Shown: piece by piece, positions 1 to 8,810 of the stretch | Layout: each line of letters opens with the position of its first letter | Position numbering within the stretch: the first letter of the stretch is position 1 | NCBI RefSeq assembly: GCF_000373625.1 | Contig: NZ_KB891987.1 | Location: 735,081 to 799,080 of the forward strand | Direction of reading: 5' to 3' | Length of the DNA: 64,000 nt | Origin: Streptomyces sp. LaPpAH-108 | GTDB lineage: Bacteria > Actinomycetota > Actinomycetes > Streptomycetales > Streptomycetaceae | The notes under the pieces: model-generated | The model's input: the letters and a program-made list of their open reading frames with translations, nothing else | Told to the model about the DNA's origin: nothing | Databases searched by the model: none | Program-made: the position numbers and the translations under genes

Positions 1-505
1 CGTCGCGTTTGATCAGCCGCTCGATGGCGAAGGCGACCGGGACGAGCAGGATCGCGATGCTGGACGCCAGCCCCGCGATCTTGATCAGCAGGTCGGGCGC
101 CTGGCCCGTGCCCTTGTGGATGTCCTGTTCGAGGCCCGAGGTGGTGCCGTGCGCGAACGCGGCGAGCGCGAGGAGCAGCGCGATGGCCAGCAGGCCGATG
201 CCGAGCCGCATGAGGTCGGAGGGGCGGTGCACGCGCGCGGGGAGCAGCGGTTCGTCGCCCTCCACCTCGCCGTGGTGCGCGTCGTCGGCGCCACCGGAGT
301 GGCGCTGGCGGGCGGGGATCTGCGGGGGCCAGAAGCGGCGGCCCTCCGGCTCGCGGCCCTCCGGCTCGCCCCGGTCGCGTCCCCGGGTTCCGTCGTCGTC
401 CGAGCCCTTACGGGAGTCGGCCGCACCCTTGCGGGAGGTGTCTGGACGCGTGGCCGCGCCAGGGGTGCCCTCCGCGTCCTCGGGGTGCACACCCTGCTGC
501 TTCAT
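1..505 (-). CDS. Flippase-like / lysylphosphatidylglycerol synthase TM-region membrane protein, N-terminal part only
   Basis: The gene starts at an ATG (complement of 503-505) and runs off the left edge, so only about 168 N-terminal residues are visible. The first 95 or so residues are hydrophilic, charged and low in complexity (Arg/Glu/Gly-rich). A first membrane helix follows (LGIGLLAIALLLALAAFAHG, about residues 101-120) and then a second hydrophobic stretch that ends in IERLIKRD. This pattern matches the N-terminus of the large actinobacterial proteins with a lysylphosphatidylglycerol synthase/flippase-like transmembrane region, which usually have more than ten helices. The family is assigned from this partial sequence and from synteny recalled from S. 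coelicolor, so it is tentative. The gene is divergent from the alkyltransferase-like gene. Confidence 0.5.
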   Translation of the reverse strand, partial: MKQQGVHPEDAEGTPGAATRPDTSRKGAADSRKGSDDDGTRGRDRGEPEGREPEGRRFWPPQIPARQRHSGGADDAHHGEVEGDEPLLPARVHRPSDLMRLGIGLLAIALLLALAAFAHGTTSGLEQDIHKGTGQAPDLLIKIAGLASSIAILLVPVAFAIERLIKRD

Positions 506-648
506 GGTCTCTTCTTGGTCTCGTATCACCGGTCACCGCCCGGACGATGGTGGCACGTCCGATCGGCACAAGGGGGCATCAGGGTGCGAATCAGGGGGTT
601 GGCGGTCTTCCGCACCCGTTGTCGGTGCCGTGCGGCAGGATGGGGCGG

Positions 649-1095
649 ATGAGCGAGCAGAGCCCCGCCGGTGACGCCCCCGAAGGGTCCGACGGCGCCC
701 AGGACGGCCCCGGTGACGCGCTTCCCGAGTACGCCGAGCGCGTCCTGGAGGTGGCCGAGCTGATCCCGCCCGGCCGGGTCATGACCTACGGCGACGTCGC
801 CGAGTGGCTGGAGGACGAGCGCCGCGAGCGCACGGCGGGCGCCGGACGCCCCGAGGGCGGGCCGCGCCAGGTGGGCCGGGTGATGGCCCTCTACGGCGGC
901 GCGGTGCCCTGGTGGCGCGTGGTGCGGGCGGACGGCGCGCTGCTGCCGGGCCACGAGCGACGCGCTCTCGACCACTACCGGGCCGAGGGCACCCCGCTGA
1001 GGGAGCCGGGCGGCAGCGGGCGCGGCCGGATGCCCCGGCTCGACATGCGGCGGGCGCGGTGGGACGGCGAAGCGGGCACGGAAAGTCACACCTGA
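649..1095 (+). CDS. Alkyltransferase-like protein (MGMT/Ada C-terminal fold, no catalytic Cys)
   Basis: This 148-residue protein has the DNA-binding part of O6-alkylguanine-DNA alkyltransferases: the helix-turn-helix segment IPPGRVMTYGDVAEWL and the active-site loop region. Where true transferases have PCHRV, this one reads PWWRVVRADG, so the acceptor cysteine is replaced by tryptophan. By analogy with known ATL proteins it should bind alkylated guanine and flag the lesion for nucleotide excision repair rather than remove the alkyl group. An in-frame ATG at 640 is an alternative start. An acidic N-terminal tail of about 30 residues precedes the domain. The location next to adnAB and upstream of nudC-uvrD2 fits a DNA-repair neighbourhood. 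Confidence 0.85.
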   Translation: MSEQSPAGDAPEGSDGAQDGPGDALPEYAERVLEVAELIPPGRVMTYGDVAEWLEDERRERTAGAGRPEGGPRQVGRVMALYGGAVPWWRVVRADGALLPGHERRALDHYRAEGTPLREPGGSGRGRMPRLDMRRARWDGEAGTESHT

Positions 1096-1189
1096 CAGCT
1101 TCCGGCATCGGGTGCCGCCGAGGGGAACGCGCGGCCCGCAGGGGACACACGAACGGCGCACCGGAGACCGGGGGCGGACCCTGACCGGA

Positions 1190-1281
1190 CGTACGCGGTC
1201 CCCTGCGGGACGCGCCGGAACCCGTACGGGACGCAGCGCACCCCCTACGGGACGCACCCGGTCCCTTACGGGACGTACCCG
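1190..1281 (+). repeat. Four degenerate 20-22 bp direct repeats centred on CCCnTACGGGACG
   Basis: The 318-bp gap before adnA holds four imperfect tandem units at about 1197-1216, 1217-1237, 1238-1259 and 1260-1280. Each unit contains the core CCCnTnCGGGACG, and three of the four read TACGGGACG. The CCC...GGG part of each unit is itself a short inverted repeat, so the array could be a set of tandem operator half-sites or could form alternative RNA hairpins. Nothing else convincing was found in this gap apart from possible adnA starts near its end. Confidence 0.6.
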
Positions 1282-1413
1282 GCGAGTCCGTGCGACACCG
1301 GGCACGTCCGAGCGATGGCGTACGTTCGTGGGGCGGGGGATGCGCGCGCCGCGCGTGCCGCGTGCCTCCGCCCACCCGTACCACCACCAGGACCACCAGG
1401 ACCGGCGAACCAC

Positions 1414-4400
1414 TTGAGCTCCTCTTCCTCCACCGGGCGCCTGCCGCACCCCCAGGGGCGGCAGGCTCTTCGTGGCGCCTACCGACTGGTGCGTACCCCT
1501 CCGGCGCGGTTCGACCCCCCTCGCCTGGACGCCGGACAGCGCGCCGTGGTTGAGCACGGGGCGGGACCGCTGCTCGTGCTCGCCGGTCCCGGCACCGGCA
1601 AGACCACCACCCTGGTCGAGTCCGTCGCCGCGCGCGTGGCCCGGGGCGGCGACCCCGACCGCGTCCTGGTGCTGACCTTCAGCCGCAAGGCCGCCGTCGA
1701 ACTGCGCGACCGGATGGCCCGGCGCATGGGCGCCGCCCGCGCGCCCCGCGCCACCACCTTCCACTCGTACTGCTACGCCCTCGTCCGCGCCCACCAGGAC
1801 GCCGACCGTTTCGCCCAGCCGCTGCGGCTGCTCTCCGGGCCCGAGCAGGACGTCACCGTGCGCGGCCTGCTCGCCGGGCAGCCCGAGCTGGAACGGCTCG
1901 GTCTCGCCCACGTGCGCTGGCCCGACGACCTGCGCGCCTGCCTGACCACGCGCGGCTTCGCCGACGAGGTGCGCGCCGTCCTCGCGCGCACCCGCGAGCT
2001 GGGCCTCGGCCCCGAGGCGCTGGACGCCTTCGCGCGCGGCATCGGCCGCCCCGACTGGCGCGCGGCTGCCGCCTTCCTCGCCGAGTACCTGGACGTCATC
2101 GACCTCCAGGGCGTCATCGACTACGCGGAACTCGTCCACCGCGCGGTGCTCCTCGCCGACCGCCCCGAGTACGCGACCGACCTGGCCGCGCGCTACGACG
2201 CGGTGTACGTCGACGAGTACCAGGACACCGACCCCGCGCAGGTACGGCTGCTGCGCGCGCTGGCCGGAGGCGGGCGCACGCTGGTCGCCTTCGGTGACCC
2301 GGACCAGTCGATCTACACCTTCCGGGGCGCCGACGTGAACGGCATCCTCGACTTCCCCGAGGTCTTCCCGCGCGCGGACGGCGGCCCGGCCCCCGTCCAG
2401 GTGCTCGGCACCTCCCGCCGCAGCGGCGCGGACCTGCTCGCCGCGACCCGGCGCATCACCCAGCGGATGCCGCTGCGCCGCCTGCCCGCCGACAAGGTGC
2501 GCGCGCACCGCGAGCCGACGGCGGTGCGCGAGAGCGGGCGCGTCGAGGCGTACACCTACCCGACGCCCGGCACCGAGCTGGACAACATCGCCGACATCCT
2601 GCGCCGCGCCCACCTGGAGGACGGCGTCGCCTGGAGCGACATGGCCGTCCTGGTCCGCGCGGGCGCCAGCATCCCGGTCCTGCGCCGCACCCTCACGGCC
2701 GCGGGCGTCCCCCTGGACACGGACGGGGACGACGTACCGCTGCGCCATGAACCCTCGGTCGCCCCGCTGCTGACGACACTGAAGGTGGTGGCGACGGCGG
2801 AGGCGGCGGCGTCGCCGGTCGGCGGGGGAGCGGGCGTGGTCGGAGCCATGGCGGCCGTCGTCGACGGGGATCCGCTTCCGGCCGCGACCGAGTGGCCCGT
2901 GCCCGACGCGGCTGATCCGGCTCACGCGGCTGATCCGGCTCACGCGGCTGATCCGGCTCACGCGGCCGACCCGGCTCACGCGGCCGATCCGGCGGAGTCG
3001 GCCGACCCGGCCTCGCCGGCCGCCGCCTCCCGCCCGGAGCCCGACGCGTCGGCGCGCACGGACGCCGGGGAACAGGCCGACACGGGCGCGGGGGGACTGG
3101 CGCGTACGGACGCCGGAGGACCGGCCGACACGGACACCGGGGAACCGGCCGACACGGATACCGGAGAACCGGCCGGTACGGCGTCCGGCGCCGGGGCCGA
3201 CAGGGTCGGGAACCACCCCGCCCCCGCCCCCGCCGACCAGACCCCGCGAACCCCCGGCGGGACCTGGCTCGACGCCGAGACCGCTCTCACCCTCCTCACC
3301 TCCCCCCTCGCCGGGATGGACGCCGCCGATCTGCGGCGGCTCGGGCGGGCGCTGCGCGAGGAGGAGCGGGCCGGGGGCAACCCGGTGCCGCCGCCCTCCG
3401 ACGAACTGCTCGCCCGCGCGCTCGCGGAGCCGGAGCGACTGGCCGTGCACGACCCCGCGTACGCGCGCGGGGCGCAGCGGCTGGGCGCGCTGCTGCGCAA
3501 GGCGCGCACGCGGCTCGCCGAGGGCGGTACGGCCGAGGAGGCGCTGTGGGACCTGTGGAACGGCACACCCTGGCCCAGCCGTCTGGAGCGCGCCGCCCGG
3601 CGCGGCGGCGCGGCGGGCCGTAACGCCGACCGCGACCTGGACGCCGTGTGCGCGCTGTTCGCCACCGCCGCGCGCGCGGAGGAGCGCGTCGGCGGGCGCG
3701 GCGCCCTCAACCTCCTGGAGGAGCTGGCGGCCGAGGACATCGCCGCCGACACGCTCACCCGCCGCGCGGTACGCCCCGAGGCCGTGCGCCTGATGACCGC
3801 GCACCGCTCCAAGGGCCTGGAGTGGCGCCTGGTCGTCGTCGCCGGGCTCCAGGAGGGCGTGTGGCCCGACCTGCGCCGCCGCGGCTCCCTCCTGGAGGCC
3901 GACCGCATCGGCCGCGACGGACTCGCCGAGCCGCTGACCCCGGGCGCGCTGCTCGCGGAGGAGCGCAGGCTGTTCTACGTCGCCGCCACGCGCGCGCGTG
4001 ACCGGCTCGTCGTCACCGCCGTGAAGGGCGCGTCCGACGACGGCGACCAGCCCTCCCGCTTCCTGACCGAGCTGGGCGTCGAACCCCGCGACGTCACCGG
4101 GCGCCCGCGCCGCCCGCTGTCCGTGTCCGCGCTGGTGGCCGAGTTGCGCGCCACCACCGTCGACCCGGCGGCCTCGCCCGCCCTCAGGGAGGCCGCCGCG
4201 CGCCGCCTGGCCCGCCTGGCGGCGCTCAGCGACGACGAGGGCCGCCCCCTGGTGCCCGCCGCGCACCCCGACCGCTGGTGGGGCATGTACGAGCCGACCG
4301 AGAGCAAGGTGCCGCTGCGCGACCGCGACCAGCCCGTCGTGCTCTCCGGCAGCGCCCTGGACCAGCTCGCCAACACCTGCGCGCTCCAGTGGTTCCTGGG

Positions 4401-5136
4401 CCGCGAGGTGAAGGCCGCCGCCCCCGCGACCGTCGCCCAGGGCTTCGGCAACGTCGTGCACGTCCTGGCCGACGAGGTCGCCTCGGGCCGTACGCCCGCC
4501 GATCTCGACGTCCTCATGGAGCGCCTGGACTCGGTGTGGAACGCGCTCGCCTTCGACGCACCATGGAAGTCCGCCCAGGAGAAGGACAACGCGCGCGCGG
4601 CCCTCGAACGCTTCCTGAACTGGCACGTCCTGGACCGCGCCACGCGCACCCCGGTCGCCAGCGAGCAGGACTTCGACGTCACCCTGGAGGCGGGCGCGTA
4701 CAAGGTCCGCATCCGGGGCCAGATGGACCGCGTGGAGGCGGACGGCGCGGGCCGCGCCTATGTCGTCGACTTCAAGACCGGCAAGAACGCCCCCACCTCC
4801 GCCGAGGTCGCCCGCCACCCCCAGCTCGCCGTCTACCAGCTCGCCGTGGCCGAGGGCGCCGTGGACGACGCCTTCGGCGGCACCCGTCCCGAGCCCGGCG
4901 GCGCCGAACTCGTCCAGCTCCGCCAGGGCGCGGCCAAGAAGGACGGCGGCGAGACACAGCCCAAGGTGCAGACCCAGGAACCGCTGTCGGGGGAGTGGGT
5001 CGGGGACCTGCTGGCCACCGCCGCCGGAAAGGTCCTGGACGAACGGTTCACCCCCGCCACCGGCCGCCAGTGCACCCACTGCGACTTCCGCGCCTCGTGC
5101 AGCGCCCGGCCCGAGGGACGGCACGTGATCGAGTGA
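1414..5136 (+). CDS. adnA: AdnA subunit of the AdnAB helicase-nuclease (UvrD-like helicase with RecB/Cas4-like nuclease)
   Basis: AdnAB is the actinobacterial double-strand-break end-resection motor nuclease that replaces RecBCD/AddAB. This 1240-residue protein has a UvrD-type motor: Walker A GPGTGKTT at about 58-65, Walker B/Q-linked VDEYQDTD near 265, and later motifs such as LMTAHRSKGLEW. It ends in a PD-(D/E)XK nuclease with VVDFKTGKN near 1117 and a terminal cysteine cluster CTHCDFRASC (about 1220-1229), which with an upstream Cys near 989 should hold a 4Fe-4S cluster. A low-complexity insert of roughly 140 residues (about 462-605), containing tandem repeats, interrupts the motor. I chose the TTG at 1414 because the conserved-looking sequence starts there. 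ATG 1315 is an in-frame alternative that adds a Pro-rich, unlikely leader. adnB follows 115 bp downstream. Confidence 0.85.
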   Translation: MSSSSSTGRLPHPQGRQALRGAYRLVRTPPARFDPPRLDAGQRAVVEHGAGPLLVLAGPGTGKTTTLVESVAARVARGGDPDRVLVLTFSRKAAVELRDRMARRMGAARAPRATTFHSYCYALVRAHQDADRFAQPLRLLSGPEQDVTVRGLLAGQPELERLGLAHVRWPDDLRACLTTRGFADEVRAVLARTRELGLGPEALDAFARGIGRPDWRAAAAFLAEYLDVIDLQGVIDYAELVHRAVLLADRPEYATDLAARYDAVYVDEYQDTDPAQVRLLRALAGGGRTLVAFGDPDQSIYTFRGADVNGILDFPEVFPRADGGPAPVQVLGTSRRSGADLLAATRRITQRMPLRRLPADKVRAHREPTAVRESGRVEAYTYPTPGTELDNIADILRRAHLEDGVAWSDMAVLVRAGASIPVLRRTLTAAGVPLDTDGDDVPLRHEPSVAPLLTTLKVVATAEAAASPVGGGAGVVGAMAAVVDGDPLPAATEWPVPDAADPAHAADPAHAADPAHAADPAHAADPAESADPASPAAASRPEPDASARTDAGEQADTGAGGLARTDAGGPADTDTGEPADTDTGEPAGTASGAGADRVGNHPAPAPADQTPRTPGGTWLDAETALTLLTSPLAGMDAADLRRLGRALREEERAGGNPVPPPSDELLARALAEPERLAVHDPAYARGAQRLGALLRKARTRLAEGGTAEEALWDLWNGTPWPSRLERAARRGGAAGRNADRDLDAVCALFATAARAEERVGGRGALNLLEELAAEDIAADTLTRRAVRPEAVRLMTAHRSKGLEWRLVVVAGLQEGVWPDLRRRGSLLEADRIGRDGLAEPLTPGALLAEERRLFYVAATRARDRLVVTAVKGASDDGDQPSRFLTELGVEPRDVTGRPRRPLSVSALVAELRATTVDPAASPALREAAARRLARLAALSDDEGRPLVPAAHPDRWWGMYEPTESKVPLRDRDQPVVLSGSALDQLANTCALQWFLGREVKAAAPATVAQGFGNVVHVLADEVASGRTPADLDVLMERLDSVWNALAFDAPWKSAQEKDNARAALERFLNWHVLDRATRTPVASEQDFDVTLEAGAYKVRIRGQMDRVEADGAGRAYVVDFKTGKNAPTSAEVARHPQLAVYQLAVAEGAVDDAFGGTRPEPGGAELVQLRQGAAKKDGGETQPKVQTQEPLSGEWVGDLLATAAGKVLDERFTPATGRQCTHCDFRASCSARPEGRHVIE
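2908..2995 (+). repeat. 18-bp tandem repeats inside adnA encoding (DPAHAA)n
   Basis: About four to five copies of an 18-bp unit (gatccggctcacgcggct and close variants) encode repeated DPAHAA hexapeptides. A second small repeat follows at about 3120-3180, encoding ADTDTGEP twice. Both lie in the Ala/Asp/Pro-rich insert of AdnA. The near-identity of the units at nucleotide level points to recent slippage expansion. Confidence 0.9.
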
Positions 5137-5238
5137 GGGCACGCCGGATGACGGCGCGTGAAGTGACGTACGGCACTCCACGCACCCCCTGACCTGCGCA
5201 GACGCCGTCCCGCGCCCCCGGCTGTCGGTGCCCGCCGC

Positions 5239-5244
5239 TAGCCT
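5239..5244 (+). promoter_or_regulatory. Probable -10 box of a leaderless adnB transcript
   Basis: TAGCCT lies 7 nt before the adnB ATG, which would place transcription initiation at or next to the start codon. No Shine-Dalgarno sequence precedes this ATG, in keeping with leaderless translation, which is common in Streptomyces. The -35 region is weak, so this is suggestive only. Confidence 0.4.
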
Positions 5245-5251
5245 CTGACGA

Positions 5252-8200
5252 ATGTCCGCGCGCATCACCGACCCCGACCAGCTCAAAGAGCTGCTCGGCA
5301 TCCCGTTCACCCCGGAGCAGCTGGCCTGCGTCATCGCGCCGCCCGCCCCGCAGGTGATCGTGGCCGGGGCCGGTTCGGGCAAGACCACGGTGATGGCCGC
5401 GCGCGTGGTCTGGCTGGTCGGCACCGGACAGGTCGCCCCCGAGCAGGTGCTCGGTCTGACCTTCACCAACAAGGCGGCGGGCGAACTCGCGGAGCGCGTC
5501 CGCAAGGCGCTCGTCAAGGCCGGGATCACCGACCCCGACGCCATCGACCCGGACCACCCGCCCGGCGAGCCGGTCATCTCGACCTACCACGCCTTCGCCG
5601 GGCGGCTGCTCACCGACCATGGTCTGCGGCTCGGCCTGGAGCCCAGCTCCCGGCTGCTCGCGGACGCCACCCGCTACCAGCTCGCCGCGCGCGTGCTGCG
5701 CGAGGCCCCGGGCCCCTACCCCGCCCTCACCCGCTCCTTCGCGGACCTGGTCAGCGACCTGCTCGCGCTCGACTCCGAGCTGTCCGAACACCTCGTGGAC
5801 CCCGAGGACCTGCGCGCCTGGGACGCCGGTCTCCTCGACACGCTCCAGGGCGTCAAGCTCAGCAACGCCGACCTGCGCAAGGTCCCCGAGACCCTGGCCG
5901 CCCGCCACGAACTGGCCGGACTCGTCGAGCGCTACCGGGCCGCCAAACGCGACCGCGACCTGCTCGACTTCGGCGACCAGATCGCCCTGTCGGCCCGCCT
6001 CGCCGCAATCCCCGAGGTGGGCCGCGTGCTGCGCGAGGAGTTCCGGGTCGTCCTCCTGGACGAGTACCAGGACACCTCCGTCGCCCAGCGCGTGCTGCTC
6101 TCCGGGCTCTTCGGCGCGGGCACAGGCCATCCCGTCACCGCCGTCGGCGACCCCTGCCAGGCCATCTACGGCTGGCGCGGCGCCTCCGTCGCCAACCTGG
6201 ACGACTTCCCCGAGCACTTCGCGCACGCCGACGGCACCCCCGCCGGACGCCGGGCGCTCAGCGAGAACCGCCGCAGCGGCGGCCGGCTGCTCGACCTCGC
6301 CAACGGCCTCGCCGAGCCCCTGCGCGCCCTGCACGAGGGCGTGGAGGCCCTGCGCCCGGCCCCGGGCGCCGAACGCGACGGCATGGTCCGCTGCGCCCTG
6401 CTGCCCACCCACGCCGAGGAGATCGCCTGGCTCGCGGACTCCCTCGCCCATCTGGTGCGCACCGGCACCCCGCCCGGCGAGATCGCCGTCCTGTGCCGTA
6501 CGGCGGGCGACTTCGCGGAGATCCAGGGCGCGCTGGTCGCCCGGGACGTGCCGGTCGAGGTCGTCGGCCTGTCCGGGCTGCTGCACCTGCCCGAGATCGC
6601 GGACCTGGTCGCCGTCTGCGAGGTCCTTCAGGACCCCGGCGCCAACGCCGCCCTGGTCCGTCTGCTGACCGGCCCGCGCTGGCGCATCGGCCCCCGCGAC
6701 CTCGCCCTCCTCGGCCGCCGTGCCCGGCTGCTCGTCGCCCACACGGACGCGGGCGGCGACGACCCCGACCGCAGGCTCGCCCAGGCCGTGGAGGGCGTGG
6801 ACCCCGCCGAGGTCACCTCGCTCGCGGACGCGCTGGACACCTTCCTGGACGCGGGGGCCGAGGACGACGACGGGCTGCCGTTCTCCCCGGACGCGCGCGT
6901 GCGCTTCGCCCGGCTCGCCGCCGAACTGCGCGATCTGCGCCGCTCCCTGTCCGACCCGCTCATGGACGTCCTGCACCGGGTCCTCGCCGTCACCGGCCTC
7001 GAGGTGGAGCTGTCGGCCTCCCCGCACGCGCTCGCCGCCCGCCGCCGCGAGACCCTGGCCAACTTCCTCGACGTGGCCGCCTCCTTCGCCGCCGGTGACG
7101 GCGAGGCCACCCTGCTCGCCTTCCTCGGCTTCCTGCGCACCGCCGCGCAGTACGAGAAGGGGCTCGACAACGCGCTGCCCGGCGGCGAGAACACCGTCAA
7201 GGTGCTCACCGCGCACAAGTCCAAGGGCCTGGAGTGGGACGTGGTCGCCGTCCCCGGCCTGGTCACCGGCACCTTCCCCAGCGCCCAGGGCCGCGACAAG
7301 TGGACCGCGCAGGCCAAGGTGCTCCCGCACGCCCTGCGCGGCGACACCGACACGCTGCCCGACGTGGACTCCTGGGACGCCAAGGGCATCAAGGGTTTCC
7401 ACGCGTCCATGAAGGCGCACCAGCACACCGAGGAGCTGCGCCTGGGCTACGTCACCTTCACCCGCCCCCGCTCCCTGCTGCTCGGCTCCGGCCACTGGTG
7501 GGGCCCCAGCCAGCAGAAGCCGCGCGGCCCCTCCGACTTCCTCCAGGCGCTGCACGACCACTGCGCCGCCGGGTACGGCGAGATCGAGGCGTGGGCGGCG
7601 GAGCCCGCCGAGGGCGAGGAGAACCCCGCCCTGCACACGGCCGACGACGACCTGGTCTGGCCGCTCCCGCTGGACCGCGCCGCCTTCGAACGCCGCCAGG
7701 AGGCCGCCCGCGTCGTCCGCGCCCACCTGAACGCGCCGGACGGCCCGCCGGTGGCGTACGAGGACCCCGAGTGGCCGACGGCGCCGGAGGACGAGGAGCC
7801 GTACGACGAGCCGCCGTACGAGCCCGCGTACGACGAGCCTCCGTACGAGGACGACCCCTACGGGCCGGGCCCCGAGGATCCCGAGGACCCCGAGGACTGG
7901 GAGCGGCTGAGCACCGAGCGCCCCCTGATCCCGCACCAGGCCCCCGCCCCCGAGGACCCCGGGCCCCTGGGGGAGATCCCCGAGGACCCCCTGACCCCCG
8001 AGGAGGCCCGCACCCTCGCCTCCTGGGACCGCGACCTGGACGCGCTCGCCGCAGAACTGCTGCGCGGCAGGCGTGCCGTCACCGACGTACCCCTGCCTGC
8101 CACGCTCACCGCCACCCAGGTGCTCCAGCTCGCGGAGGACCCGGACGGGCTCGCGCAGGAACTCGCGCGCCCCATGCCGCGCCCCCCGCGCCCGGCCGCA

Positions 8201-8800
8201 CGCCGGGGCACCCGGTTCCACGCCTGGGTGGAGGCCCGCTTCGAGGAGCTGACGCTGCCCCTGCTGGAGCCGGACGAGCTGCCCGGCGCCGACGCCGAGA
8301 TCGCGGACGAGGCGGACCTGGAGGAGCTGAAGGCGGCCTTCGAACGCACCGAGTACGCCTACCGCACCCCCTACCGCGCCGAGGTGCCCGTACAGCTCTC
8401 GCTCGCGGGCCGGGTCGTGCGCGGGCGGATCGACGCCGTCTACAAGGACGGCGAGGGCGACGGCGCGACCTACGAGATCCTCGACTGGAAGACCGGCCGC
8501 ACCCAGAGCGCCGACCCGCTCCAGCTCGCCGTCTACCGGCTCGCCTGGGCCGAGCAGCAGGGCGTGCCGCCCGAGTCGGTCACGGCCGCGTTCCTGTACG
8601 TGCGCACCGGAGACGTCGTCCGTCCGGCGCGGCTGCCCGGCCGCGCGGAGCTGGAGCGGCTGCTCGGCGGGGCCGCGCGCACGCCTGACGCCGGGGAGAG
8701 CGGCGGGGCCGCGCGAAGGCCCGGCAGCGGGGAGAAGGGGCCGGTCGGGGAAGCCGGGTGTGACGAACCGCCCGGAGAGGATGTCCGCGCGGGCCGATAG
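5252..8800 (+). CDS. adnB: AdnB subunit of the AdnAB helicase-nuclease
   Basis: This is the second subunit of the AdnAB end-resection complex, 1182 residues long. Helicase motifs are Walker A AGAGSGKTT at about 39-47, LLDEYQDTS near 269 and VLTAHKSKGLEWD near 650. A strongly acidic, Tyr/Pro-rich linker (about 840-890, repeats of YDEPPYE) separates the motor from the C-terminal RecB-like nuclease, which carries ILDWKTGRTQ near 1076 and QLAVYRLAW. Unlike AdnA it lacks the terminal cysteine cluster, which agrees with the two-subunit assignment. The tail after about residue 1130 (GGAARTPDAGESGGAARRP) is low-complexity. In Streptomyces the adnAB locus has been reported as essential. Confidence 0.85.
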   Translation: MSARITDPDQLKELLGIPFTPEQLACVIAPPAPQVIVAGAGSGKTTVMAARVVWLVGTGQVAPEQVLGLTFTNKAAGELAERVRKALVKAGITDPDAIDPDHPPGEPVISTYHAFAGRLLTDHGLRLGLEPSSRLLADATRYQLAARVLREAPGPYPALTRSFADLVSDLLALDSELSEHLVDPEDLRAWDAGLLDTLQGVKLSNADLRKVPETLAARHELAGLVERYRAAKRDRDLLDFGDQIALSARLAAIPEVGRVLREEFRVVLLDEYQDTSVAQRVLLSGLFGAGTGHPVTAVGDPCQAIYGWRGASVANLDDFPEHFAHADGTPAGRRALSENRRSGGRLLDLANGLAEPLRALHEGVEALRPAPGAERDGMVRCALLPTHAEEIAWLADSLAHLVRTGTPPGEIAVLCRTAGDFAEIQGALVARDVPVEVVGLSGLLHLPEIADLVAVCEVLQDPGANAALVRLLTGPRWRIGPRDLALLGRRARLLVAHTDAGGDDPDRRLAQAVEGVDPAEVTSLADALDTFLDAGAEDDDGLPFSPDARVRFARLAAELRDLRRSLSDPLMDVLHRVLAVTGLEVELSASPHALAARRRETLANFLDVAASFAAGDGEATLLAFLGFLRTAAQYEKGLDNALPGGENTVKVLTAHKSKGLEWDVVAVPGLVTGTFPSAQGRDKWTAQAKVLPHALRGDTDTLPDVDSWDAKGIKGFHASMKAHQHTEELRLGYVTFTRPRSLLLGSGHWWGPSQQKPRGPSDFLQALHDHCAAGYGEIEAWAAEPAEGEENPALHTADDDLVWPLPLDRAAFERRQEAARVVRAHLNAPDGPPVAYEDPEWPTAPEDEEPYDEPPYEPAYDEPPYEDDPYGPGPEDPEDPEDWERLSTERPLIPHQAPAPEDPGPLGEIPEDPLTPEEARTLASWDRDLDALAAELLRGRRAVTDVPLPATLTATQVLQLAEDPDGLAQELARPMPRPPRPAARRGTRFHAWVEARFEELTLPLLEPDELPGADAEIADEADLEELKAAFERTEYAYRTPYRAEVPVQLSLAGRVVRGRIDAVYKDGEGDGATYEILDWKTGRTQSADPLQLAVYRLAWAEQQGVPPESVTAAFLYVRTGDVVRPARLPGRAELERLLGGAARTPDAGESGGAARRPGSGEKGPVGEAGCDEPPGEDVRAGR

Positions 8801-8803
8801 GCT
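8798..8803 (+). promoter_or_regulatory. Probable -10 box of a leaderless dipeptidase transcript
   Basis: TAGGCT lies exactly 7 nt before the dipeptidase ATG at 8811 and overlaps the end of adnB. No ribosome-binding site precedes the ATG. The spacing is the same as at adnB, which supports but does not prove a leaderless promoter. Confidence 0.4.
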
Positions 8804-8810
8804 CGTGCGT

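Noticed and set aside
2908..2995. Short direct repeats suggesting a CRISPR array
   Set aside because: The units are contiguous 18-mers in frame inside adnA with no spacers. No CRISPR array or cas gene was seen in the window.
526..5577. A 1683-codon open frame on the minus strand opposite adnA
   Set aside because: It is an antisense shadow of adnA caused by high GC at third codon positions. The translation is Gly/Ala/Arg/Val-rich with no domain, while the plus strand carries full helicase motifs. The same holds for other long antisense frames, such as 5048-9010, 27717-31553 and 49515-51677.
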